From assembly GCA_019746975.1 (NCBI GenBank), contig JAIERK010000249.1, positions 1 to 32,270 on the forward strand: a stretch of DNA of 32,270 nucleotides, in the 5' to 3' direction. This document shows, in pieces, positions 14,932-23,009 of the stretch (its first letter is position 1; each line of letters opens with the position of its first letter). The notes under the pieces are model-generated. The model did not search any database. It was given only the letters and a program-made list of their open reading frames with translations, and was not told where the DNA came from. The DNA is from Candidatus Obscuribacterales bacterium (GTDB taxonomy: Bacteria > Cyanobacteriota > Vampirovibrionia > Obscuribacterales > Obscuribacteraceae). The translations under genes and the position numbers were made by a program.

Positions 14932-16326
14932 TCAACGAGCGGAGTCGCTGGAACTGTCGAGCGCTGCGAGCTTCGCATTCAGCGCTGCTTGATTCGGATC
15001 CGCAACAATTGCCTTTGCAATTACTTGCTTGGCCAGATTGGTCTCTTTGTGCTCAAGCAAAGCGTCAACGTATCTAATGATCTCATCCGGTGAGAGGCGT
15101 CGAAGAACCATGAGCGCTTCGAATTGTTGCACCGAGATGTCTCGATCGCCTTCCATGAGCAAGGCATACGCTAGATGTTCTCTCGGTCCTGGAGCGTTGG
15201 GGTCTTTTCTAACCGCTTGCGCCCAGAAGAGGATGCTCTTGCTGTCAGCCTCTTTCGAGTCCTTAACCTGATTCACTTTGTCATCTCCGGAGTCAATTGT
15301 GTGACTGGAAAGGAAATAGTGATCTCGTTTTGTGGTAGCAGCTGATGTAGTGCCACTTGGTGCTACTTGATTGATCGCCGATTGACTCGGCAGTATGTAG
15401 TGCGCTGTTGGTTTGGCCGGCGTCGGCTCCGATGCGCCCTTGCCCTGGGCAACTGCTAAAAGTGCTGCAGCGCTTTTCGCAGTTGCGACCTGAGCATCTA
15501 CAGTTCTAGTAGCCAGAGCACTGTCTTTGGAAACACCGCCTGTAGAGGCAACACAAACTACGACCACTGCGGCAGCCAGAAATAGAGCCACATAACGCAA
15601 TGAGTTCTTGTCTTGCTTCACCGGAGTTTCGGCTGGGATGATCAGTTCTTGTTTTTTCTCTTTTTTCCTTGCAAGCAGATCAAGCTCCTTTGTCAGGTGG
15701 TGCTTGCCGGACACCTCTTGAAGCAGCTGCCCGCAATCCCTTGTGTACTCACCGCTATTGAATCTCATGTTCGGGCCACTAACTGTTTGACTGTTGTGCG
15801 TGATTTCGTCTATTGCATTCTGCACACCGATAACATCAATCATCGATTGTACATTGTCGGTACTGGTTTTCATGAACGGACTGTCAAGGATCTGCTGACT
15901 GATCCTCTGGTCCGTTGAAATCGGCGCAACGTCAGCCGGTTGAGACAATCCTATCGACGAGGGGCCGGCGAGAAAGGACTTGAGTTCGTCGAAACCTTGA
16001 TTGACTTCTTGTTTAAGCTCCCAGTAGTCCTGGGGAACTGCTTGACGAAAGACAAACCTACCGTGAGGCAGAAGGAGAAGCTTGTAAATTGCAGAGACTC
16101 CGGATTCCCCGGTACCATCTATGACACCACCAATGACAAGAGAGTTGTTCACAACTCCGATACGTCCTTTTATCGATTTCCCTGTGATAACCAGAACCCC
16201 ATCTTTGATAGGTTTCGATGAGGCAACCAAATCGAGTATTGCATCTGGATTCTGAAAGTGACCTTGGGCTATGCACGTGCTGCTCGTAAATGCATGGCCG
16301 CTGGCCGCGAGTTGACTGTAATTCAT
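14932..16326 (-). CDS. DUF4388/PATAN-like and TPR membrane protein
   Basis: It is 464 residues from the ATG at 16326, chosen because a GGAGGGG ribosome-binding site sits at the right distance; a longer frame to 16383 lacks one. Residues ~41-95 (GVLVITGKSIKGRIGVVNN ... LLLLPHGRFVFRQ) resemble the DUF4388/PATAN adaptor domain found in gliding and two-component regulators of myxobacteria and cyanobacteria. A charged linker precedes one membrane helix (~243-261, LRYVALFLAAAVVVVCVAS). An Ala/Thr/Pro-rich stretch and TPR-like helices follow (~361-456, ILFWAQAVRKDPNAPGPREHLAYALLMEGD). The topology would put the adaptor inside and the TPRs outside. It precedes the TadG-like gene and is divergent from the 712-aa repeat protein. 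Confidence 0.7.
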   Translation of the reverse strand: MNYSQLAASGHAFTSSTCIAQGHFQNPDAILDLVASSKPIKDGVLVITGKSIKGRIGVVNNSLVIGGVIDGTGESGVSAIYKLLLLPHGRFVFRQAVPQDYWELKQEVNQGFDELKSFLAGPSSIGLSQPADVAPISTDQRISQQILDSPFMKTSTDNVQSMIDVIGVQNAIDEITHNSQTVSGPNMRFNSGEYTRDCGQLLQEVSGKHHLTKELDLLARKKEKKQELIIPAETPVKQDKNSLRYVALFLAAAVVVVCVASTGGVSKDSALATRTVDAQVATAKSAAALLAVAQGKGASEPTPAKPTAHYILPSQSAINQVAPSGTTSAATTKRDHYFLSSHTIDSGDDKVNQVKDSKEADSKSILFWAQAVRKDPNAPGPREHLAYALLMEGDRDISVQQFEALMVLRRLSPDEIIRYVDALLEHKETNLAKQVIAKAIVADPNQAALNAKLAALDSSSDSAR

Positions 16327-16546
16327 GCGAACCCCTCCACCTGACGAGTGCCACCGCATATCGAGACATCTGCAAACTGTCAAAGGACAGCCATACCCGA
16401 CCTCGCTTTTTCGCCACGATAAGGAGCGGGTATTTCGTTGAGATGACAGCGGTGTGACTGCGCGATTATGGACAGATAGTAGCGTGGCAACGTTAGCTTT
16501 CTGTGGAATGTATACGATCGGCAGTCGGTATGTTAATTGGTCGACT

Positions 16547-18685
16547 ATGAAAGATGAGTACAGCTTAGCGCTCGCTTTGATTATCGCGCAGGTGATGATG
16601 GTGAGTGTTGTCGTAGCCGTACTCGCCTCGCCGTGGTATTCGATTTACTTCTATCAAATGCTCAAGGAGCAAGCCCTAGAAAATTATCGTGCAACCTCCG
16701 GCAAACAGCCTGTCGAGCCCTCAACGGCCGAGTTGGCGAAGTATCACAGCAGTCCAGGCATTGAAGCCTCTGCCATAGATATGTATGTTGATGAAGAAAT
16801 AGCTACCAGGGCAATTGTTGAAAAGCCAGGTGCTGCAAAGCCGTTTCTTAACAAATTCCGTCAACGGGTGGAAGAAGGTCGAGGTGATTCAGACGCGACG
16901 CTGGATATGCGTCAAATCGCTCTGCAAAAGCTAATCAGATTGAAAATTCTAACTGCAGAAAGCTACCTGAGAAACTCCGAGCCGGCTCAGGCGGAAGCAT
17001 TAACAAAGTCTGCGCTCAAGGATTTGAAGGAGCAAAATAGAAATTTCGACACTGCACCGCAGCAGATCAACGTCGAAAAGTTGCTTGATTTGACGGGGCG
17101 AATTCAAGGTGTACAGGGCGATAACACGGGCAAGAACCAGACGGAGACGGTAGCGTTGAGTCTGTTAGACCCGTCCGTCGCGAAGGACTGGTATCACAAG
17201 AACAAACTTAAAGGCTTCGAAGAAAGTTATCCGGTGGAGTATGTCATACGCTACCTTTTGTCTTCAAAGAAGCTCAACAAATTGGAGGCTGTACAAGAGG
17301 CGCTTAAGATTTGCGCAGGCTCATCGGTACGCGCATCCAGCAGAGTCCATGTACTTCATGCAGTGATGAAAGAGGCGATCGGAACAGGCAACACGGAGCT
17401 CGAGAACGTCGCACTAAATTTCTGGATGACTCATTGTTCAAAGACACCAATTCGATTTATGCCGGAAGCGTCTCTTGTCTATTCTTTCAAAAGCGCGATG
17501 CACAGAAGCAGGTCTGAGGAAGTGTTCAGAGCAATAGTTCCTAAAATCGAAGACGGAATTAAACTCGACCTCCTGTCTCGCGCTCAAGCTCAAGACTATA
17601 TCAACGAATATGAGTTTCGAGGTCAGATTCTGAAGCGCTGGCCGCCGAAAAATCAACGCGAGGCGCGAACGAGAGAAAGAGAGATGGCGCGACTAACTGA
17701 ACTAGCGAAGAGCAAGGGACTCTATACCTGCCTGGTCGATATCCCTAGAGCATTTACCCTAGTTGTTATCGACCATCCAGAGTCTGCAGAGCGACTACTG
17801 CTAAAAGCTTATCGTGAGATGCACTCGCTCAGATCCATCATAACGATGAACCAGGCGAGCATACTGTCAGAAACCTTCTCGGTATCACAGGCAGTTGCAA
17901 GAACGCACACCCTTGCCGGTTACGAGAGAGCCTGGAAGGTAGTAAAAACGGCTATGGACTCATATGATCGTTGGATTCCGAGTTCCAGACTAAGTTTGCT
18001 TGAGAATCTGTATGGGTACTGTGGAAAAGGTCATGAGAAGGAGAAGATTGCCTGTTTGAACGAGGTGATTCGGATAACAAAGAACAACAAACTCGATGCT
18101 GCCACGATGCGGGGAGTAACATTCTTCATTCTCAACAACTGCATCGAAACTGGAAGTCTAGTGGCGGCCAATAAGAGATTCAACGATGCACGCAGAGAAT
18201 TCGGCGAAAACAGCCAGGAGTTTTGCGATGTTTGCTGCGATCTGATTATGTACAGGCGAGCTTATCCCGCATACGCGCCTGCGGCGCTTAAGGTCTGTAA
18301 TGAAGAACCATTTCCGAACAATGCATTTCAACTTGCTCCACGCCTCGCACAACGCTATTACGGAAATGATTCATTGAAGTATCTATCCAGTTTGCAATAT
18401 CTTGCGCAATACGAGTATTGTCGAGGAAATCATGATCGGGCGCTTTCACTGTGCAATGAATTTCAACGCAACCCTTCGGCGGAAAAGTCTACGTTGAACC
18501 TTGCCAACTCGGATCTCAAAGCGGAGCTCACCCATGAGGGTGGACTCCGCGGCGACCGCTTCACCGCAGTCCCTGGCAGCATCGTCGAATTGACCTGCCT
18601 GGCGAACGTATACAACCACGTTTGGAATACCAAGGCGAGAGACAGAGTCACTGCGCTCAAGTCAAGAGTATCAGAACGAGACTGA
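16547..18685 (+). CDS. Membrane-anchored helical-repeat (TPR-like) protein
   Basis: It has about 712 residues from the ATG at 16547 (MKDEYSLALALIIAQ). This start places a single membrane helix directly at the N-terminus (~7-30, ending ASPWYSIYF). GTG 16454 and ATG 16508 are in-frame alternatives; none has a strong ribosome-binding site. The rest is soluble, highly helical and rich in paired helices such as EAVQEALKICAGSS, AWKVVKTAMDSY and YCRGNHDRALSLCNEF, which suggests degenerate TPRs. There are no catalytic motifs. Its start is divergent from the DUF4388/TPR operon with a short spacer, so the two units may share control and act in one envelope complex. No family assignment is possible. Confidence 0.75.
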   Translation: MKDEYSLALALIIAQVMMVSVVVAVLASPWYSIYFYQMLKEQALENYRATSGKQPVEPSTAELAKYHSSPGIEASAIDMYVDEEIATRAIVEKPGAAKPFLNKFRQRVEEGRGDSDATLDMRQIALQKLIRLKILTAESYLRNSEPAQAEALTKSALKDLKEQNRNFDTAPQQINVEKLLDLTGRIQGVQGDNTGKNQTETVALSLLDPSVAKDWYHKNKLKGFEESYPVEYVIRYLLSSKKLNKLEAVQEALKICAGSSVRASSRVHVLHAVMKEAIGTGNTELENVALNFWMTHCSKTPIRFMPEASLVYSFKSAMHRSRSEEVFRAIVPKIEDGIKLDLLSRAQAQDYINEYEFRGQILKRWPPKNQREARTREREMARLTELAKSKGLYTCLVDIPRAFTLVVIDHPESAERLLLKAYREMHSLRSIITMNQASILSETFSVSQAVARTHTLAGYERAWKVVKTAMDSYDRWIPSSRLSLLENLYGYCGKGHEKEKIACLNEVIRITKNNKLDAATMRGVTFFILNNCIETGSLVAANKRFNDARREFGENSQEFCDVCCDLIMYRRAYPAYAPAALKVCNEEPFPNNAFQLAPRLAQRYYGNDSLKYLSSLQYLAQYEYCRGNHDRALSLCNEFQRNPSAEKSTLNLANSDLKAELTHEGGLRGDRFTAVPGSIVELTCLANVYNHVWNTKARDRVTALKSRVSERD

Positions 18686-18700
18686 CGGGAGGCTGCACAG

Positions 18701-18775
18701 CGAGGTCCATTGGTGGGTCGCACCGGATCACCTCGGGTGATTAGAGTACATCCATCGAAAATCATCGAGGTCCAT
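18701..18775. repeat. Direct repeat CGAGGTCCAT in a convergent intergenic region
   Basis: The 10-mer occurs at 18701-18710 and 18766-18775, flanking a small hairpin ATCACC-tcg-GGTGAT (18727-18741). It sits between the convergent 3' ends of the repeat protein and the transposase-derived gene. The hairpin lacks a T-run, so it is at best a weak terminator. Confidence 0.3.
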
Positions 18776-18832
18776 CACAAACTCCACTACTCAAAACAAG
18801 CGTGCCTGGAAAGAACCTGGAGTACCTTCGAG

Positions 18833-19933
18833 TTATTCAGATGATCTCATCTTCATTGCAGCAACTCTAATGTTGGCAGGAGACACGTACTTCAATATGA
18901 CTTTCCGCGGTTTTGGCTCTGACTTAAGACACGCCTGGAACAAAGCATTATTGTTCCAGCGAGCTGGATCAATCGAGCACCAGTGGTTAGCCGCGTAGAG
19001 TTGCAGATACTTACGAGCTAGAGCTCCGTGAACGCTCTTCACGTACTCTAGCAGGGAGCTGATCCCGTTAAGTTCGCATTTCCCGCCACTATTTTGCCCT
19101 AATAAAGTTGCACAGGTTTTCTTTCGAAGTAGCGCGACTTTAGCTGGAGCAACTGGATCTTTCCTCGTATATCGTTCGCCGGCAATTCTTTTGATGAGGT
19201 TGTGGATTGCCTCAAGCATCACCAGCGAATGGCTTAACTTCAATGTTGATAGCTTCGTGGTTTCGAGTAATTGGTTAAAGGTTAGAGCTGATCCGGTTGG
19301 AATAGCATCGTAGACCGCCGCGTCTTGCGGACAGAGAGCCGGACTGTCGGCGTCCTCAGCTTCCGGTGGTATCTCAATTGGTGTCTTCCCCTCCGTTAAG
19401 CTCGCCGCCCGCTGTGCCACAAATTCTTCTTCCTCTGCACGGGGATGGGCAAGTTTTGGTGTTACCCGAGAACGTTTTTTATAAACCTCAAGGAAGGCAA
19501 TCGAACTAAATTCCTGAAAGTCGCCCGTCATCTGATCGACCAGTACCATCGCAATCTTCTTGATGATCTCATCAGCAGTAGAGTCCGCAACTCCGGCGAC
19601 ATCTGCTAGCTCACCTTTTTGAAAGTCAACTCCATTCGTCCGTAAAAAAACAGCGATGAGATATGGTCTCAGTTTTTTCGCATAGTCAAACATGGTTCCC
19701 GCTGTGACCCAACAATCTCTATAGCACTCACCGCACTTCGTCATTCGCGTGCTAATGTCCTGCGACAGAACATTGCCGCACGTACATTGAAATCCATCAC
19801 CTTGACGGTAGAGATCGAGTATGTACGCAAGAGCATCGGCTTCAGTTCTAACCGTTCGCTTGAAGCCCGCTACGATCCGCTTTATTCGTCGAACACGGGA
19901 TTTCTTCAGTTTTCTAGCTTCGTCTCTTTTCAT
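18833..19933 (-). CDS. Transposase-derived zinc-ribbon/winged-helix protein
   Basis: It is 366 residues from the ATG at 19933, chosen for a near-ideal GGAGGTGAT site 7 nt upstream. After a basic N-terminus (KLKKSRVRRIKR), residues ~45-135 resemble the start of IS1595/ISXO2-type transposases: zinc ribbon C50-x-C52 ... C67-x-x-C70, then WVTAGTMFDYAKKLRPYLIAV and an HTH (LADVAGVADSTADEIIKK). The expected DDE nuclease core (DEtYigG-type motifs) is absent. In its place are an acidic linker and a winged helix (~204-257, AVYDAIPTGSALTFNQLLE ... IKRIAGERYTR) like that of DprA. The C-terminus (~289-352, YVKSVHGALARKYLQLY) again resembles the end of these transposases. It looks like a domesticated DNA-binding protein. 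Its reading frame is intact. A 44-bp palindrome lies ~110 bp upstream. Confidence 0.7.
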   Translation of the reverse strand: MKRDEARKLKKSRVRRIKRIVAGFKRTVRTEADALAYILDLYRQGDGFQCTCGNVLSQDISTRMTKCGECYRDCWVTAGTMFDYAKKLRPYLIAVFLRTNGVDFQKGELADVAGVADSTADEIIKKIAMVLVDQMTGDFQEFSSIAFLEVYKKRSRVTPKLAHPRAEEEEFVAQRAASLTEGKTPIEIPPEAEDADSPALCPQDAAVYDAIPTGSALTFNQLLETTKLSTLKLSHSLVMLEAIHNLIKRIAGERYTRKDPVAPAKVALLRKKTCATLLGQNSGGKCELNGISSLLEYVKSVHGALARKYLQLYAANHWCSIDPARWNNNALFQACLKSEPKPRKVILKYVSPANIRVAAMKMRSSE

Positions 19934-20325
19934 TTGCATCACCTCCATACTTTTCAATACGTATTTCGGCGCGAAAAAGTTCAATTTTGTCGGGCGCTGC
20001 AAAAAAGCCGTTCTGTAATGCTTTCCAGCCACAGCCTACTAAACCGACTGAAAAGTGTTAACCGATATCGGTAAACACTTTTCAGTCGCTACATACTTCA
20101 ATCCAGCTGAATCAGCCACGTTTGAACAAATCCAACTGTCTCGTTCATGGCTAAGGACTTGACCGATTCAGACCTTTTTCCAACAATTAGCAGACACAAC
20201 CAATCAGCACACTCTTGCACACTCATGGTATTCGGCGAATACAATTCTGCAGAGCAAAGCCTGAAATGGATAGTACGCCGAACCGCAGCAGCGCAGTCCG
20301 ACGCACCATCACGCGCAGCAGCTGG
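19934..20325. other. Intergenic region of about 390 bp holding a palindrome
   Basis: It contains the leader of the transposase-derived gene and the 44-bp palindrome at 20045-20088. No supportable ORF or RNA gene is visible in the rest; plus-strand open frames here lack coding character. Confidence 0.6.
20045..20088. repeat. 44-bp near-perfect palindrome upstream of the transposase-derived gene
   Basis: Two 22-bp arms beginning CGACTGAAAAGTGTT and ending ATCGGT on the centre GATATC mirror each other, with a single mismatch. There is no loop and no adjacent T-run, so it is not a standard terminator. It sits ~110 bp upstream of the ATG of the minus-strand transposase-derived gene. This position suits an autoregulatory operator, or a folded single-stranded substrate as used by transposase-derived proteins. 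Confidence 0.85.
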
Positions 20326-21147
20326 TCAAAAAGTTACTTCTTTTCCGTTAATCACGCGTCCAGGGTGCCAGCCGCTGAGCTGGATATCATCGCCGGTCGC
20401 GGTTACGTGCTCGATATCAGTCTTCTTCAGATGATAATGGTTCATCGAGAAGAAATTCTCTGGGGAGAGGCCAGGTGCGAGACCTTTTCCGTATGGTGTA
20501 GGCATTCTTGTCGTGCCGGCAACGGCGGTGTAAAAGAAGCCATATGCTGGGAGGACTGCGACGTCGCGTTCGTTGTACCCAAGAGGACGTCTATATACCT
20601 GATCAATGGCGTGCGGCGCGTCCATGTGAATGAGGGCGTAGGGGATAATTTTCGCATGAGTAGCTACGCCGCGAGCTTTGACATTACCCGGGAAAAGGCT
20701 TGCAAAGTCATATCCAAATACAACAGTGCGAAATGGAATCTGGGCCACAGCATTGACATTGATATCGCATGTGGTGATGTCATACTCAGTGTTCGAATCA
20801 TCGAAGCGGACATCCACACTCGCATTCTGTAAGCCAATACGATGACAGAGATCTTGAGCGATCGCCTTCGCCTTTTCGGTCGCTAACGACTGATCGTATC
20901 CAGGGCGAGGTAGCCCGAGCCAATACCGCTTATCATCAACGGCTTGCGCCGCCTGGTTTGCTATGTGGGCGACTTTTTCTTGTAATAGTAATTGAGTAGC
21001 CAAGTTTACTAAGTAAACAACCAGTGGAACTGCAACTGACGCGAGTATTACGATACCCGCCGTCCCTTCTGCCAACACGCTGCCCATACAATTACGATTG
21101 GCGCCGCTTCGGCGCCTCATGCTTTGATTACGATGCTCTCGACTCAT
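20326..21147 (-). CDS. Single-pass TadE/TadG-like protein, unrecognised family (paralog B)
   Basis: It has 273 residues from the ATG at 21147 (MSREHRNQSMRRR), chosen because GGAG lies upstream and because it matches the start of paralog A; an upstream ATG at 21189 is possible. It has a basic N-terminus, one hydrophobic helix (~24-55, GTAGIVILASVAVPLVVYL) and an extracellular domain. That domain has the same blocks as the 14035-14868 protein: ALIHMDAP, NERDVAVLPAYGFFYTAVAG, PTPYGKGLA, MNHYHLKK and WHPGRVINGKEVT. The conserved C-terminal half versus the divergent middle suggests a shared binding or catalytic role. It stands alone on the minus strand about 390 bp from the transposase-derived gene. 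Confidence 0.8.
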   Translation of the reverse strand: MSREHRNQSMRRRSGANRNCMGSVLAEGTAGIVILASVAVPLVVYLVNLATQLLLQEKVAHIANQAAQAVDDKRYWLGLPRPGYDQSLATEKAKAIAQDLCHRIGLQNASVDVRFDDSNTEYDITTCDINVNAVAQIPFRTVVFGYDFASLFPGNVKARGVATHAKIIPYALIHMDAPHAIDQVYRRPLGYNERDVAVLPAYGFFYTAVAGTTRMPTPYGKGLAPGLSPENFFSMNHYHLKKTDIEHVTATGDDIQLSGWHPGRVINGKEVTF

Positions 21148-21341
21148 ACACACCATCTCCATCTCGCCCCTGATCGGATGAGACTGCATCTTAGGGCTCG
21201 AACGTTAGGTGAGTGTGAAACGACAAAATGGACTATCGAGCCAAGTACACCGCTCTAGTCTCCGAAGGATAAGGTCGATGGACGATCCATTAGCACATAC
21301 CGGATTGATAGAATGCGATCTCGTAAGGTCAGCGAGAACAC

Positions 21342-22301
21342 ATGCCACAACAAGAAGAGCAACTACTCGAGCACGTTAAGGTTCTTGCCACCGCCGACGG
21401 ACGAGCAATGGGAACGGCCGGGCACTCACGGGCGAGAAAGTACATTTGCGCCATACTCAAACACCTGCAATTGAAACCGTACATCGATGAGTCGTTCGAA
21501 ATAATTCAACGGACCGCGACGGAAGAATTGATCAATGTGGTAGCAGTGGCACCAGGTCGCCACCCTGATCGCAAGCCCATTTTAGTTGGCGCTCATTACG
21601 ATACTTTCGGCTCTCTGCCGGGCGCAGACGACAACGCAGCAGCAGTGTCGATTGTTTTGGAAATTGGAAGAAGTCTTGCCTACCTACCTGCCTATTGCGA
21701 CTTAGTTCTGGCGCTCTTCGATAATGAGGAATTTGGATATCTTGCACGAGCTTCGATGGGCTCGACTCGATTTTATGAAGATGTATGCGAGCGACCTGTT
21801 CGGTGCGCCTTCATAATGGATCTTGTCGGACACGACGCCGCCGTTCCGAATCTCGAACAGCTCATGTTCGTGAAAGGCATGGAGAGCAGTCCAACATGGG
21901 CCGCACTCCTGAGGAACACAGAGCCTTCTGAAGGATTATCATAGGCCACATTTCAAAACTCGTACGTCGGTAGTTTGAGTGATCATTTCGTGTTCGAGAA
22001 AAATGATGACCCTTATTTGTTCTTCTCGTGCGGACGATGGGAGCACTACCACCAGGCTACAGATACCTTCGAAAAACTCAATTACTTGAAGATGGCGATT
22101 TTCAAGGACGCCCTGCTAGCACTCATTAGAGCAACTGCAGAAGACGAACCACGCACTGAAAGCTACGACAGCACGAATGACGAACTCTACTTTCTGAGAA
22201 AGAACGTGTTGCCCGGGCTAGGAATGAAGAATGATTCTTTCACCACCCGCGAAGACATCAATCAACTCGTAAAGACGATTCTTTCTGAATTTAACCTCTA
22301 G
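21342..22301 (+). pseudogene. M28-family zinc aminopeptidase interrupted by one in-frame TAG
   Basis: One continuous frame from the ATG at 21342 to 22301 (320 codons) is broken only by a TAG at 21942-21944 (codon 201). Before the stop, zinc ligands and catalytic residues of M28 are present: H85-Y-D87, D96/D97 in GADDNAAAV, E129-E130 in DNEEFG and D160 in MDLVGHD. After the stop the same frame supplies the last ligand, His 235 or 237 in WEHYHQATDTFEKL. There is no frameshift or deletion, so the stop is either a recent nonsense mutation, a sequencing error or a readthrough site. Without readthrough the product lacks a zinc ligand and would be inactive. No signal peptide is seen. Confidence 0.8.
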
Positions 22302-22326
22302 CCCAAGTCAGAACTCGGTAAGCAAG

Positions 22327-22992
22327 TCACTCTACACGGTATCCGTATCCACGTACGCTAAGAATCTTGGTGTCGGCTCCAATTGATTGCAATTTTTCTC
22401 GTAGGGCAGTTAGAAAGACCCTTACAGTACCGGATGAGACGTCAGAGCCAGACCAACCCGCGTGTTCGAGCTCCTGGTGAGTGATGATTCGCTCTGGATT
22501 TTGCAGGAAGAGCTTCAACACCGCGGCTTCCTTTTGTGACAAAGTGACGCTCCTTCCTTCGCACAAAGCCTCGCACGAAGACGGGAGGAATTGAAGATTT
22601 CCAATCTTAACAACTTCGCTTTCGATCTCCGGAGATCTTCGCAAACTCGCTCTGATAAACGAGAGCAATGCTTTTCCTTCAAAGGGCTTCGTCAAATAGT
22701 AGTCGGCACCAGAATCGAGCCCAGAGACCTTTTCGTCGGTAGCACTTTTTCCAGTGAGCATGATGACAGGCGTCGAACCACCCTTTTCTCTATACCGGCG
22801 AATAAACTCGAGGCCGGTCATACCGGGCATTTCCCAGTCGACGATAAACACGTCATACTGATATGTACGAACATATTCGATTGCCTCATCAGCGCTGACA
22901 ACGCAGTCTACAGAATGGCGCTCCGACTTCAGCAAGGCCTTCAATGACTCGAGGGTATCTAGATCGTCTTCAATTATGAGAATTTTCGCCAC
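22327..22992 (-). CDS. OmpR/PhoB-family response regulator
   Basis: The 221-residue protein has a receiver domain (1-~118) with the acidic pocket E8-D9-D10, phospho-acceptor D52 in FIVDWEMPG, T80 and K102 (LTKPF). A C-terminal winged helix (~125-221) ends in RGYGYRVE, typical of OmpR-type regulators. The start is GTG at 22992 with GAGG upstream. It follows the sensor kinase gene by 17 bp on the same strand and is its expected phosphotransfer partner. Target genes are not visible; the convergent M28 gene is the nearest neighbour. Confidence 0.95.
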   Translation of the reverse strand: MAKILIIEDDLDTLESLKALLKSERHSVDCVVSADEAIEYVRTYQYDVFIVDWEMPGMTGLEFIRRYREKGGSTPVIMLTGKSATDEKVSGLDSGADYYLTKPFEGKALLSFIRASLRRSPEIESEVVKIGNLQFLPSSCEALCEGRSVTLSQKEAAVLKLFLQNPERIITHQELEHAGWSGSDVSSGTVRVFLTALREKLQSIGADTKILSVRGYGYRVE

Positions 22993-23009
22993 TATAACCT
23001 CACCAAGCG

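Noticed and set aside
20045..20088. Palindrome as a Rho-independent terminator
   Set aside because: No loop and no T-run on either side, and it lies upstream of a gene start, not after a stop.
20147..20832. Plus-strand ORFs over the intergenic region and TadG-like paralog B
   Set aside because: They are antisense to a gene conserved between two paralogs; no motifs or ribosome-binding site.
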